Positions 36,044 to 45,415 of a stretch of 64,000 nucleotides of DNA are shown piece by piece. How positions within the stretch are numbered: position 1 is the first letter of the stretch; the number at the start of each line of letters is the position of its first letter. Source of the stretch: Ch67 sp964491665 (GTDB lineage: Bacteria > Pseudomonadota > Gammaproteobacteria > Pseudomonadales > Ketobacteraceae); the NCBI GenBank assembly GCA_964491665.1, contig CAZBII010000005.1:3589-67588 (forward strand), in the 5' to 3' direction. Position numbers and translations under genes: made by a program. The notes beneath the pieces were generated by a model. It saw nothing but the letters and a program-made list of their open reading frames with translations. It ran no database searches and was not told the DNA's origin.

Positions 36044-37324
36044 ATGATCCGTGGACAGCACGGCCTTTCCCTTCTGCTCGGTATTCTGCTGATACTGCTG
36101 GCCGGCAATGCGGCGGCAGAGTTTGGCAATGATCGGGTGCGGGTCAGTGGTTTTGGTACGCTGGCGCTGACCTTTGGTGGCGACGAGGATCTGGGTTTCC
36201 GCCGCGACATGTACCGGGAAGGGTTGTACAACCATGAGCCATCCCTGTTCGCCGATTCCATCGCGGGCCTGCAGGTGGATGCCCGCCTGACCGACAGTCT
36301 GGACGCGGCCCTGCAGCTGGTGGGCAAGGATCGCGCCGACGACAATCTGGAAGACAGCGTGGAATGGGCCTTCCTGCGTTATCGCCTGAATCCCGACTGG
36401 ACCGTGCGCGCTGGTCGCATGGGTTTCGACATCTACATGCTGTCGGAATACCGCAGCCTGGGTTTTTCCTATCTCTGGACCCGCCCTCCCCTTGAATTCT
36501 ATGCGCCGGTGGCCTTCGACAGCTTTGATGGCGCCGATATCACCTATTCCACTCCGGCCGGCGACGGCACCCTGCGGGCGAAGCTCTACGCCGGCAAGAC
36601 CAAGAACAATTTCGTCGTGCTGGGCAATCTGCTGGAAGTGAAGCTGGAGCCCATCTATGGCGCCAGCCTGAGCTGGGAGAGCGAGCGCTGGCAGGTGCGT
36701 CTGGGCGTGGCGCCCAACCGGATCAGTGACGACCATGACGTTTTTCCCGGCACCGAGCCGCTGGTGGCGGGACTGGAGGCCGTACTGCCGTTCTGGCCGG
36801 AGGCGCAGCGCTACATTGACCGCCTGAGTATCGAAGAACCCTATGTGTATTACTACTCGGCGGGCATCGCCTTCAATGACAAGCCCTGGGTAATCCAGTC
36901 CGAAATCGCCTATGTCGATTCGGATCTGGGCATGTTGCCGGCGATGAGCAACGGTTATCTGAGTGTCGGACGGCAGATTGGCGAGGTGACCCTGTTCGGC
37001 ATGCTGTCGGCGGTGCGTGACCAGGGCGACCGTGATGTGCTGCCGCCGGCCCCGGTCTATCCGTTTCCCGGCATGGAAATGCTGAATCTGCAGCTGGCGG
37101 CCATGCAGCAGGGGCTGCAGATGCTGTTCGACGCCACCCATCTGAGCCAGACCACTCTCTCAACCGGCCTGCGCTGGGACCTGCGTTACGACATGGCCCT
37201 GAAAATGCAAATGGACCACACCCGCGTCGACGCCTATGGTGCCGGCCTGTGGGATCGCGAGTTCACGCCTGGCAAAGAACGGGCGATCAACACCGTTTCC
37301 CTTAACCTGAACTACGTATTCTGA
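36044..37324 (+). CDS. Porin-like outer-membrane protein
   Basis: 426 residues. The signal peptide (LSLLLGILLILLAGNAAA) is cleaved near residue 25. The mature chain is a series of amphipathic beta strands (VRVSGFGTLALTFGG, WAFLRYRLNPDWTVRAGRMG, GASLSWESERWQVRLGVAPN) and ends in VSLNLNYVF with terminal Phe, the insertion signal of outer-membrane barrels. The substrate is unknown. Its stop overlaps the next start by one base, and that gene in turn overlaps a diguanylate cyclase, so porin, binding protein and cyclase form one operon. Confidence 0.8.
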   Translation: MIRGQHGLSLLLGILLILLAGNAAAEFGNDRVRVSGFGTLALTFGGDEDLGFRRDMYREGLYNHEPSLFADSIAGLQVDARLTDSLDAALQLVGKDRADDNLEDSVEWAFLRYRLNPDWTVRAGRMGFDIYMLSEYRSLGFSYLWTRPPLEFYAPVAFDSFDGADITYSTPAGDGTLRAKLYAGKTKNNFVVLGNLLEVKLEPIYGASLSWESERWQVRLGVAPNRISDDHDVFPGTEPLVAGLEAVLPFWPEAQRYIDRLSIEEPYVYYYSAGIAFNDKPWVIQSEIAYVDSDLGMLPAMSNGYLSVGRQIGEVTLFGMLSAVRDQGDRDVLPPAPVYPFPGMEMLNLQLAAMQQGLQMLFDATHLSQTTLSTGLRWDLRYDMALKMQMDHTRVDAYGAGLWDREFTPGKERAINTVSLNLNYVF

Positions 37325-37749
37325 TGATGATGCGGCGATTGCACATACTGACCCTGCTTCTCATCCTGCTGGCTGGTGCCGCGCAGGCCGAGGTGGTTGT
37401 CGTCGTTCATCCCGACAATCCGGCGCAGGAACTGAGCCGCCGCCAGCTGGTGGATCTGTACATGGGGCGCACCCTGTACTTCCCCGACGGCAGCCTGGTG
37501 TTGCGTATCGATCAGGCGCCGGAATCCAGTGTCCGCGCGAACTTCTATCGTGGTCTGGTGGACAAGAGCGTGGCCGAAGTGAATGCCTACTGGGCACGGC
37601 TGCTGTTTACCGGGCGGGCCTCGCCGCCGCAGATTCTGGAAGACTCCCAGAGTGTGCTCAAGGCGGTGCGTTCCAACCGCAATGCCATCGGCTACATCGA
37701 CAGTGCCGATGTGGACAACACCGTAAAGGTAGTGGGGCGTGTCCAGTAA
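37324..37749 (+). CDS. Periplasmic phosphate-binding-like small protein (PstS-related)
   Basis: 141 residues with a signal peptide (MMMRRLHILTLLLILLAGAAQA). The mature 119 residues match the short PstS-like family: VVHPDNPAQELSRRQLVDLYMGRTLYFPDGS, FYRGLVDKSVAEVNAYWARLLFTG, and AIGYIDSADVD. Full PstS is about three times longer, so this is a single-lobe relative that may be a sensor or barrel partner rather than a transporter subunit; no ABC genes are near. It overlaps the porin gene by one base and the cyclase gene by 11. Confidence 0.8.
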   Translation: MMMRRLHILTLLLILLAGAAQAEVVVVVHPDNPAQELSRRQLVDLYMGRTLYFPDGSLVLRIDQAPESSVRANFYRGLVDKSVAEVNAYWARLLFTGRASPPQILEDSQSVLKAVRSNRNAIGYIDSADVDNTVKVVGRVQ

Positions 37750-39325
37750 TTTCTGGAAATCGATTTCGATCCGTACCGGGTTCATCATTCTGCTGGGCGC
37801 TTCACTGCTGACGGTGGCGTTGTCCTGGTATTTCTACAACCGCACCGTCAGCGAGCAGCTGGGCGCATCGGCGCATCAGATCCGCCAGCTGGTGGCCACG
37901 GTGGAAAGCACCGCAGCGGTGGCGGCCTACCTGGACAATCAGGAACTGGCGCTGGAAGTGGTGCGGGGCCTGGCCAACAACGATTACGTCGCCGGCGCCC
38001 AGCTGCGCAGCAACACCGGCATGCAGGTGGAAAGCGGCAAACCGCTGGACCGCCCTGACATCCAGCAGCGCTTTGCCCTGAAATCACCCTTTCTGGCCGA
38101 CGAAACCGCCGGGGAACTGCTGATCCAGCCCAACCAGATCACCATCGAACGCAACGCCCGCGAGGCCGCCAACGTACATGTGCTGACCATGGCCGCCCAT
38201 TCCCTGGCGCTGGTGGTTCTGGTCAGCCTGCTGGTGTACTGGCAACTCACCCGCCCCCTGTTGCGCGTGGCGCAGAACCTGCACGAAATCGAACCCGGCA
38301 GCGCCCGTCGCCTGCCCTGTCCGCGCCGCCATGAGCAGGACGAAATCGGCCAGCTGATCCGCGACAGCAACAGCCTGCTCACCGCCACCCAGAACACGCT
38401 GGAAGGCGAGCGCCGCCTGCGCATCTATGCCGAATCGCTGGAAAAGCGCTTCCGCCTGATCTTTGAAAAGGCCAGCTGCGGCATCGCCCTGATGAACGAC
38501 CAGGGCCGGCTCATGCTGTTCAACCCGTCCTTTGCCCAGATCATGCAGATCTCGCCGGACACCGCCAGCCATGTGGATTTTCCCGACCTGTTTGCCGATG
38601 CCGCCGACGTGCGCGCACTGCTGCAGCAGGCCACCCAGAGCCGCAGTCCCATCAACAGCGACCTCAACCTGTCGCCCACCGCCAGCCACAGCAACTGTCT
38701 GCATGTGCTGTTTTCCAGCGTCAGCGACGAACAGGGCAACCTGCTGGTGGAATGCATCCTGTACGACATATCGGAACGGGCCCAGCGCGAACAGCAGACC
38801 CTGTTTGAAGCCGAGCGCGACACCCTCACCCAGCTGTTCAATCGCCGTGCCGGCGAGCGCCGCATCCAGGAGGCGCTCAAGCGTGCCCGCGCCGACCAGT
38901 CCCACTGCGCCGTCATGCTCATCGACCTGGACCGTTTCAAGCCCATCAACGACACCTACGGCCACGAGGCCGGTGACAAGGTGCTGGTGGCGGTGGCCGA
39001 CCGGCTGAAACACTGCCTGCGCAAGAGCGACATCATCATCCGCTGGGGCGGCGACGAATTCCTGGTGCTGGTGCTGGAAGGCAACGACGCCATGGCTGCC
39101 AGCGTGGTGGCGGAAAAAATCCTCGACGGACTGCGGCAGGACATCGACCTGGGCAACGGCCGCCAGGGCCACATCGGCGCCAGCATCGGCATCGCCATGT
39201 TCCCCGAGCACGGGGTGCAGTCGCAGGAACTCATCAGCCTGGCGGACCAGGCCATGTACCAGGTCAAGCAGGGCGGCCGCAACGGGTTTGCCTACTATCA
39301 CGCAGACTCTGACGCCGACCTCTGA
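37739..39325 (+). CDS. Membrane diguanylate cyclase with periplasmic sensor, HAMP, PAS and GGDEF
   Basis: 528 residues from a GTG start inside the upstream gene. Order: TM1 (about 12-31), a periplasmic region resembling CHASE8-type sensors (VESTAAVAAYLDNQELALEVV), TM2 (about 147-166), HAMP, a PAS domain (FRLIFEKASCGIALMNDQGRLML), and a GGDEF domain with the intact active site RWGGDEFLV near residue 440. It should make cyclic di-GMP. No RxxD product-inhibition site is obvious. Co-translation with the PstS-like protein suggests that protein gates the sensor. Confidence 0.9.
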   Translation: MSSNFWKSISIRTGFIILLGASLLTVALSWYFYNRTVSEQLGASAHQIRQLVATVESTAAVAAYLDNQELALEVVRGLANNDYVAGAQLRSNTGMQVESGKPLDRPDIQQRFALKSPFLADETAGELLIQPNQITIERNAREAANVHVLTMAAHSLALVVLVSLLVYWQLTRPLLRVAQNLHEIEPGSARRLPCPRRHEQDEIGQLIRDSNSLLTATQNTLEGERRLRIYAESLEKRFRLIFEKASCGIALMNDQGRLMLFNPSFAQIMQISPDTASHVDFPDLFADAADVRALLQQATQSRSPINSDLNLSPTASHSNCLHVLFSSVSDEQGNLLVECILYDISERAQREQQTLFEAERDTLTQLFNRRAGERRIQEALKRARADQSHCAVMLIDLDRFKPINDTYGHEAGDKVLVAVADRLKHCLRKSDIIIRWGGDEFLVLVLEGNDAMAASVVAEKILDGLRQDIDLGNGRQGHIGASIGIAMFPEHGVQSQELISLADQAMYQVKQGGRNGFAYYHADSDADL

Positions 39326-39380
39326 AAGCGCTGGCGACTGCTAGACTTCTGGATACGACCACAACCTCATCGAACCCGTC

Positions 39381-39746
39381 ATGGCCCCCAAGATACTGGT
39401 AGTGGAAGACAATCCCGACAACATGAAACTCGTCACCTGGATACTGGAGGACGAGCATTACGACGTGACCGGCGTGGTCAGCGGCGAGGAATGCCTGCAG
39501 CAGGTGCAGCAGCAGCGCTTCGACGCCATCCTGATGGACATCTCGCTGCCCGGCATCGACGGCAAGGAAACCACCCGCCGCCTGCGCGCCCAGGACAGCT
39601 TCCGCACCCTGCCGATCATTGCCCTCACCGCCCACGCCATCAAAGGCGAGGACGACGACATCCGCGCGGCCGGCGTGACCGATCTGATCACCAAACCCCT
39701 CGACGAGGACATGCTGCTGGAGCGGTTGCGGCAGCTGATCTGCTGA
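39381..39746 (+). CDS. Single-domain response regulator (REC)
   Basis: 121 residues, a receiver domain only. Acidic pocket Glu9/Asp10, phospho-acceptor Asp53 (DAILMDISLPG), Thr83 and Lys105 (LITKPLDED) are all present, so it should accept phosphate. It is DivK/CheY-like, with no output domain. It lies 55 bases after the diguanylate cyclase and 35 before an ATP-grasp gene. The partner histidine kinase is not in the window. Confidence 0.9.
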   Translation: MAPKILVVEDNPDNMKLVTWILEDEHYDVTGVVSGEECLQQVQQQRFDAILMDISLPGIDGKETTRRLRAQDSFRTLPIIALTAHAIKGEDDDIRAAGVTDLITKPLDEDMLLERLRQLIC

Positions 39747-39781
39747 GGCATCCTGCGGTTTTTGCCAGTGGACCGCCCCTC

Positions 39782-40567
39782 ATGCACATCGTGTCCTTCG
39801 ATGCCTTCCGCAGCCTGAACATTCCTGGCGTGCACTACCTCAAGCCCGAGCATTACCTGAATCACCTGCCGCTGCTGGAGCAGGCCGACTGGCTGCTGTT
39901 CCCTGAATACTGGCAGCTCAACGCGCTGCATTACGGCCTGCGCGCCCGCATTTTTCCCAGCCCCGCCAGCTACCACATCGGCCATGACAAGATCGAGCAG
40001 ACCCGCGTCTTCCAGCTGGTCTGTCCGCATAACATCCCCGACACCCGGATCCTGGAAAACACGCCGCAGAATGCCGACCGTCTGTGGGAGGAAATGCTGG
40101 CACCGTTCGTGGCAAAAGATCCGCGCAGCAGCGAGGGCCTTGGCGTGTTCCTGATTGAAACGCCGGGCCAGTGGCGCCAGTACTGCGCGCAGAGTCCGGT
40201 GCTGTATGTGCAGGAGCGCCTGCCCATCGACCGCGACCTGCGTTTGGTGCTGATCGGCGAGCGGGTGGTGGCGGGCTACTGGCGGCTGCAGTCGCCGGAT
40301 GGTTTCCACAACAACGTGGCGCAGGGTGGCACGCTGGATTTCGCGCCGCTGCCGGACGCCGCCGTGCAGCTGGTGGAACGGGTGGCGCAGCGGCTGGGCA
40401 TCGATCACGGCGGTTTCGACGTGGCCATGGTGGGCAGTCATCCCTACATAATTGAATACAATCGCCTGTGCGGAAATCAGGGTCTGGTGGAGCAGGGCAT
40501 TCGCATCGATGCTATGATTCACGCCCACTTGCTCAGCCAATATCAGCCGGAAAAAGCCAGTACATGA
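39782..40567 (+). CDS. RimK-like ATP-grasp domain protein
   Basis: 261 residues. The C-terminal half has ATP-grasp features: VQERLPIDRDLRLVLIGERVVAGYWR, FHNNVAQGG, and the metal-binding FDVAMVGSHPYIIEYNRLCGNQG. The N-terminal part is short and not like glutathione synthetase. It probably ligates an amino acid or amine to a carboxylate; neither partner is known. It overlaps the acyltransferase gene by 4 bases (ATGA), so the two products may act together at the envelope. Confidence 0.75.
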   Translation: MHIVSFDAFRSLNIPGVHYLKPEHYLNHLPLLEQADWLLFPEYWQLNALHYGLRARIFPSPASYHIGHDKIEQTRVFQLVCPHNIPDTRILENTPQNADRLWEEMLAPFVAKDPRSSEGLGVFLIETPGQWRQYCAQSPVLYVQERLPIDRDLRLVLIGERVVAGYWRLQSPDGFHNNVAQGGTLDFAPLPDAAVQLVERVAQRLGIDHGGFDVAMVGSHPYIIEYNRLCGNQGLVEQGIRIDAMIHAHLLSQYQPEKAST

Positions 40568-41523
40568 ACGAGAAAAACCGCAAACGTGAACGCAAGCGGG
40601 CGCGCAAGGAACACATCGCCAAACACGGTGCGCCGCATCCGTTGCATCCCCGGCACTGGCCCCTGTGGCTGCTGTTCGGCATTGGCTGGTGTGTGGCGCG
40701 GCTGCCGTTTCCGCTGCAGGTGAAACTGGGCAAGGGTTTTGGCCACCTGCTGGCCGTGGTCGGCAAGTCCCGTGCCCATGTGGCGCGCCGCAATATCGAG
40801 ATCTGTTTTCCGCACCTGACCGAGCAGGAAAGGAAAAAACTGCTGCAAGACAATTTCGAATCGGTGGGGCTGGGGTTTGTCGAAATCGCCATGGCCTACT
40901 GGGGCTCGAAGGAGAAACTGCACTCGATCCTGACCTTCAGCGGCAGGGAGCATCTGGAAGCCGCCCGCGCCGCCGGCAAGGGCGTGCTGATTCTGGGCGG
41001 CCATGTCACGTCACTGGAACTGATGCTGCGCCTGTTCTGCGAAAGCTGGCCCAGCGGTGCCCTGTACAAACCCAATCACAATCCGTTTTTTGAGGACTAC
41101 AGCGTCCGCAAGCGTACCCGTTACGTGCATCCCCCCATTCCCAACAAGAACGTGCGCGGTTTTCTGCGCCATCTGAAAAACGGCGGTACCTGCATCTATC
41201 TGTCGGATCAGGATTACGGGCGCAAGAACAGCGTGTTTGCCCCGTTCTTCGGCGTGCCGGCGGCCACCATCAAATATCCGCCGGATTATGTTCGCGCCAC
41301 CGGTGCGCTGGTGATGCCGGTGATTTACGGACGGCGTCCGGACGACAGTGGCTATTACATCGAAGTCATGCCGCCGCTGGACTTTCCGTCCGGCGACGAC
41401 GTGCAGGATGCCACCACCCTCAACCACTGGATCGAGCAGAATGTGCTGCGTCATCCGGACCAGTATCTGTGGGCGCACCGCCGCTTCAAGAACCGCCCCG
41501 CAGGCGAGCCACCGCTGTACTGA
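40564..41523 (+). CDS. LpxL/HtrB-family lysophospholipid or lipid A acyltransferase-like protein
   Basis: 319 residues. A very basic N-terminus (NEKNRKRERKRARKEHIAK) precedes a hydrophobic segment (LWLLFGIGWCVARLPF). The acyltransferase active site reads GGHVTSLELM, giving the H-x4-E dyad of the LpxL family, followed by SDQDYGRKNSVFAPFFG. These enzymes move acyl chains onto lipid A or related lipids at the inner membrane. A true secondary lipid A acyltransferase is likely but not certain, since family members also make other lipids. Confidence 0.85.
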   Translation: MNEKNRKRERKRARKEHIAKHGAPHPLHPRHWPLWLLFGIGWCVARLPFPLQVKLGKGFGHLLAVVGKSRAHVARRNIEICFPHLTEQERKKLLQDNFESVGLGFVEIAMAYWGSKEKLHSILTFSGREHLEAARAAGKGVLILGGHVTSLELMLRLFCESWPSGALYKPNHNPFFEDYSVRKRTRYVHPPIPNKNVRGFLRHLKNGGTCIYLSDQDYGRKNSVFAPFFGVPAATIKYPPDYVRATGALVMPVIYGRRPDDSGYYIEVMPPLDFPSGDDVQDATTLNHWIEQNVLRHPDQYLWAHRRFKNRPAGEPPLY

Positions 41524-41529
41524 CCGCTG

Positions 41530-42087
41530 ATGCCCGCGCCGAAACCACCCCGCATTTTCCCCCTGCGCCGCTGGCTGCAGCAGGCCGCGGTGGCCGTGAT
41601 ACACCGGCCGGGCGAGCACGGCACCGAACTGCTGTTCATCCAGCGCGCGCAGCGGGAAGGCGATCCCTGGAGCGGCGACATGGCCTTTCCCGGCGGCCGC
41701 AAACAGCAGGAAGATCCCGACACCCGCGCCACCGCCATGCGTGAAACCTGGGAGGAAACCGGGCTGGATCTGCACCGGCAGGCGCTTCCCGGCGCGCAAC
41801 TGTCGGACCAGCTCACCCGCACCCACCGCAGCAACGCACCCATGATCGTCACGCCCTGGCTGTTTGCCTGGCACGGCGACACCCATTTTCATTTCAGTCA
41901 CGAAGTGGCGGACGCGCTGTGGATTCCGCTGCAGCATTTCACCCATCCGGCGCACCGGCAGACGATTGCGTGGCAGCGCAAACGCGTGACGGTGCAGATG
42001 CCGTGCTATTACTTTCAGGAAAAACCGGTGTGGGGTCTGACGCTGCGGATGATTGACGATCTGGTGGCGCGGAAGGTGCTGGCCTAG
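41530..42087 (+). CDS. Nudix hydrolase (CoA-pyrophosphatase-like)
   Basis: 185 residues. The Nudix box is complete: GGRKQQEDPDTRATAMRETWEETGL. A preceding FIQRAQREGDPWSGDMAFPGG resembles the UPF0035 motif of CoA diphosphatases, making CoA or an acyl-CoA a reasonable substrate; other nucleoside diphosphates are possible. Cytoplasmic. It starts 6 bases after the acyltransferase stop and is the last gene of the run. Its stop overlaps the convergent GGDEF/EAL gene by 4 bases. Confidence 0.85.
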   Translation: MPAPKPPRIFPLRRWLQQAAVAVIHRPGEHGTELLFIQRAQREGDPWSGDMAFPGGRKQQEDPDTRATAMRETWEETGLDLHRQALPGAQLSDQLTRTHRSNAPMIVTPWLFAWHGDTHFHFSHEVADALWIPLQHFTHPAHRQTIAWQRKRVTVQMPCYYFQEKPVWGLTLRMIDDLVARKVLA

Positions 42088-44927
42088 TCCTTTTCCAGTG
42101 CCGGCAACGTCACCGGCTTGTACTGCGCGATGAACTCCTCGGCTTTCGCCGCCACCAGCGGCCGGCTGATGTAAAAACCCTGGATCGCATCGCAGTTCAT
42201 GCGCCGCAGCAGTTCCAGTTGCGCGCGGGTTTCCACGCCTTCGGCCATCACGATCTTGTTGAGGGATTTCGCCAGATTGATGATGGTGCCGGTGATCTGC
42301 AGGCTGCGTGAATCGGCATGCATGTTGGACACAAAGCTGCGATCCACTTTCAGCACATCGAATGGCAGGCGGTGCAGATAGCTCAGCGAGGAAAAACCGG
42401 TGCCGAAATCGTCGATGGCAATGCGCACGCCCAGCTCGTTCAGCACACCCAGTTTCTGCACTGCGCTTTCGGCATCCTGGATCAGCGTGCTCTCGGTGAT
42501 TTCCAGTTCCAGATCGGCGTAATCCAGTTTGAAATCATTGATCGCACTTTCCACCATTTTCACGAAATCGGTGCGCGCCAGCTGCCGGCCCGACACGTTG
42601 ACCGCCATGCGTTCCACCTGCAGATCCGCCATGCGCCAGCTCGCCATCTGCTGGCACGCCTGCCGCAGCACCCATTCGCCCACATCCAGAATCAGGCCGG
42701 TGTCTTCCGCCACGCCGATGAATTCCAGCGGCGCCAGCAGGCCGGCCTCCGGGTCCTTGATGCGCACCAGCGCTTCCACGCTGAAACGGTCGCGGTTCAG
42801 ATACCACTGCGGCTGGTAGTGCAGCACGATGTTGCCGTTTTCCAGCGCCTCGCGAATGTGGCGCTCGGCGGTCATGCGTCGCTGCGACGCCGCGTTCATT
42901 TCCTCTTCATAAAAGCGGTAGTGACCGCGCCCTTCTTCCTTCACCCGGTACAGCGCGATGTCGGCCTTGCGCAGCAGCGTTTCGATATCGTTGCCGTCGC
43001 TGGGAAAAATCACGATGCCGATGCTGGCGCCGAGAAAATATTTGCGCTCGCCGATGCGGTAGGGCGAGGTCAGCATGGTGTGGATTTTTTCCGCCACGCG
43101 GGTGGCGCGCAGTGGCGAATCGATTTCGTGCAGCACCACGATGAATTCGTCGCCGCCCTGCCGCGCCACCGTGTCCTCATCGCTGACGCAGATGCGCAGC
43201 CGTTCAGCCGTGCGCTGCAAAATCTGGTCGCCCAGCGAATGACCGCCGGCGTCGTTGATCTGCTTGAAGTGATCCAGATCCACAAACAGCATCGCGCCCA
43301 TGACATTTTTCTTCAGGCCGTGGCGCAGCGCCTGTTCCAGCCGGTCCTTCAGCAACTGGCGGTTGGGCAGCTGCGTCAGCGGATCGTAATGGGCCTGCTG
43401 GTAGAGTTTTTTCTCGCGCAGCACGGCGGCAATGGCCACGGCCAGGCGGTCGGCAAAATCCTTCAGCAGGTCGCGGTCGTGATCGGGCAGACGCACCGAT
43501 TTTTCCCACGACACGGCCATCATGCCGCGATTTTTCTGGTTCACCGTGATCGGAAACAGATGGGTGCTGCCGCCCAGCAGCTCCTTGTGCTCGGGCCACA
43601 GCCAGCCGAGAAAGCGGGCGTCGTTGAGGGCGGCGCGATGCACCGGTCCCACCTGCTGGAACCACTCGCTTTCCACGTCGGACAGATCATGGCGGTAAAG
43701 ACGATGCTGGTTCTCGGCGCGCCGGAAGCTGAGCACCGACAGGGTGCCGGGCGCGTCGGGATCGCACAGGGCCACCGCCACCGCGTCGCCCTGCACCAGC
43801 TGCTGCAGCGCGGCCAGGGTGGTTTGCGCCACCTGGTCCAGGTCGGGTACGTTGAGAATCAGCTGGTCGATGCTGGACAGGCTGGTCAGCATGGCGAACT
43901 GCTGGCCCAGCTGGTGCGCCATGTCGGTGAAGGATTCCGCCAGTTCCTGCAGTTCATCGTGGCTGTGTACGTCGATGGTGACGGCAAAATCCTGCGCGGC
44001 GATGGCCCGGGTGCCCTGCTGCAGCTGTTGCAGCGGGCGCAGGAAGCGGCGGATCTGCCAGGCCCCCAGCGCGCTGGCCACCAGCAAAGTGATGGCCACC
44101 ACCAGTGAAAACACGCGCTGCAGTTCGCTGATGGCGGCAAAGACGTGCTGGCGCGGCTCGCTCACCCACACATGCCAGTCCGGCACGCCGAAGCGGGCGC
44201 TCAGCGGCAGGGCGCGCACCTGCGCGGTTTGCGGCTGGCCACCCCAGTCCCATTCCAGACTGAACGCCGCCGGGTTTTCCGCCTCGCGCAGCAGTGACGA
44301 GAATTCCTGCCACGACAGAAAGTTGCGCTGGGTGCACTGCAGCGGCTCGCGGAAACTGCCAAACACGCAGTAGGTCAGTGCCGGGTTGATGCTGGCGGTG
44401 TCCCCCAGCAGGTAACGTGGATCGAGCTGCGCCAGCAGCAGGGGAAATTCGGGGTCGTGTCCCTGCCCCTGTTCCTGCCGCTGCAGCAGGTAGACATTGC
44501 CCTTGCGGTCGCCGAGCAGCAGCAGACGGCCGTTTTCCAGCCGGGTCATGGCCTGCGCCCGTTCCCGCGCCGGCAGGTGTTCCGCCAGATCGTTGAAACG
44601 CTGCCAGGAGGCGGCGCCGGTGTTCAGGAAGATGGTCTGGGTGTCGTCTGCCTGCGCCGGGGCGGGGTCGCCCTGCAGCATCGATTCAAAGCGGGTGCTG
44701 GCCAGCAGCAGGCGCTCGTGCAGGCTGGAGCTGAAGGCGCGGGTTTCATTGCCCAGCCGCTGCTGGCTCTGCTGGTAAAGGTAGGTGCCCAGATAGTTGT
44801 AGGAGAAGGATGCGAACAGCAGCATCGGCAGCAGCGCCACCAGAAACAGCAGCACGATGAACTTGCGTCCCAGTCTGCTGCGAATGTCATCGAGTGTGAA
44901 CAGCATGAAGTGCGCGTCAGCAACCAT
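42084..44927 (-). CDS. Membrane GGDEF/EAL protein with HAMP and GAF domains
   Basis: 947 residues from the ATG at 44927; 44906 is an equally likely start and neither has a strong ribosome site. Order: TM1 near the N-terminus (FIVLLFLVALLPMLLFASF), a periplasmic sensor of about 240 residues, TM2 (VFSLVVAITLLVASALGAW), HAMP, a GAF-like domain, GGDEF with RQGGDEFIVV, and EAL with VEALVRIKD and DDFGTGFSSLSYLHRLP. Both catalytic motifs look intact, so it may make and degrade cyclic di-GMP. It ends overlapping the Nudix gene by 4 bases and is otherwise monocistronic. Confidence 0.9.
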   Translation of the reverse strand: MVADAHFMLFTLDDIRSRLGRKFIVLLFLVALLPMLLFASFSYNYLGTYLYQQSQQRLGNETRAFSSSLHERLLLASTRFESMLQGDPAPAQADDTQTIFLNTGAASWQRFNDLAEHLPARERAQAMTRLENGRLLLLGDRKGNVYLLQRQEQGQGHDPEFPLLLAQLDPRYLLGDTASINPALTYCVFGSFREPLQCTQRNFLSWQEFSSLLREAENPAAFSLEWDWGGQPQTAQVRALPLSARFGVPDWHVWVSEPRQHVFAAISELQRVFSLVVAITLLVASALGAWQIRRFLRPLQQLQQGTRAIAAQDFAVTIDVHSHDELQELAESFTDMAHQLGQQFAMLTSLSSIDQLILNVPDLDQVAQTTLAALQQLVQGDAVAVALCDPDAPGTLSVLSFRRAENQHRLYRHDLSDVESEWFQQVGPVHRAALNDARFLGWLWPEHKELLGGSTHLFPITVNQKNRGMMAVSWEKSVRLPDHDRDLLKDFADRLAVAIAAVLREKKLYQQAHYDPLTQLPNRQLLKDRLEQALRHGLKKNVMGAMLFVDLDHFKQINDAGGHSLGDQILQRTAERLRICVSDEDTVARQGGDEFIVVLHEIDSPLRATRVAEKIHTMLTSPYRIGERKYFLGASIGIVIFPSDGNDIETLLRKADIALYRVKEEGRGHYRFYEEEMNAASQRRMTAERHIREALENGNIVLHYQPQWYLNRDRFSVEALVRIKDPEAGLLAPLEFIGVAEDTGLILDVGEWVLRQACQQMASWRMADLQVERMAVNVSGRQLARTDFVKMVESAINDFKLDYADLELEITESTLIQDAESAVQKLGVLNELGVRIAIDDFGTGFSSLSYLHRLPFDVLKVDRSFVSNMHADSRSLQITGTIINLAKSLNKIVMAEGVETRAQLELLRRMNCDAIQGFYISRPLVAAKAEEFIAQYKPVTLPALEKD

Positions 44928-45246
44928 TCCGTGAAAGGACCCGCCCCGGTCCGCAGACAGGCAGCGGCATTTTTCAGCATAGCATAGGGCCGCAATGGCC
45001 CCGGCGGAGTAACACCCTGTCGGGATCCTTGACAGGCAGCCGGCCTTTTCCGCTGGAAGTGCAGTGCCCCGGTCATCCTTCCGCCTGTTACCGGTAACAG
45101 TGACTGTCGATCCTGTTGACACTCCCCGCTCATGTAACCCAAAAGTAATATTTATATTTATGATAAATAAGTACTTTTTGATTTTGGCCCGTACATTGCT
45201 TTCAGACGCCCGCCCTGGCAAGGGATGTTACTCAGGAGTCGTACCC
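44928..45246. other. Intergenic region with AT-rich palindrome
   Basis: 319 bases between the divergent GGDEF/EAL and small-peptide genes. It is GC-rich near the first gene and sharply AT-rich at about 45135-45185, where nested inverted repeats lie. No other gene is supported. Confidence 0.6.
45142..45177. promoter_or_regulatory. Nested AT-rich inverted repeats upstream of the 53-residue peptide gene
   Basis: A 15-bp palindrome TATTTATGATAAATA (45155-45169) sits inside outer arms AAAGTA (45142-45147) and TACTTT (45172-45177). It is the most AT-rich spot in the region and lies about 70 bases before the peptide gene, a plausible operator and promoter. Confidence 0.45.
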
Positions 45247-45408
45247 ATGAAAGCCATTTTTGTTGCCTTTTTCTGTGTTGTGTTCAGCAGCGCTGCCGTA
45301 GCCGTCAATCTGCAGGGCCACATGCCCAGCGGTGACAGCCTTGGTATGGCTCTGTTGCTGGCGGTCGGTGTGGTCTGTCTGGTGATTGCGCGCCGCAAGC
45401 CGTCCTGA
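45247..45408 (+). CDS. 53-residue peptide with signal sequence and C-terminal membrane/Arg tail
   Basis: AGGAG lies 9 bases before the ATG. The product has a signal peptide (MKAIFVAFFCVVFSSAAVA), only about 13 residues of mature region (VNLQGHMPSGDSLG), then a hydrophobic helix and a basic end (IARRKPS). The span-plus-Arg layout is like protein-sorting tails such as PEP-CTERM, but the PEP motif is absent and the mature part is far too short for a normal cargo. It may be a small membrane peptide or a degenerate sorting-tail protein. A 10+4-bp hairpin follows the stop. Confidence 0.65.
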   Translation: MKAIFVAFFCVVFSSAAVAVNLQGHMPSGDSLGMALLLAVGVVCLVIARRKPS

Positions 45409-45415
45409 CCGGCGG

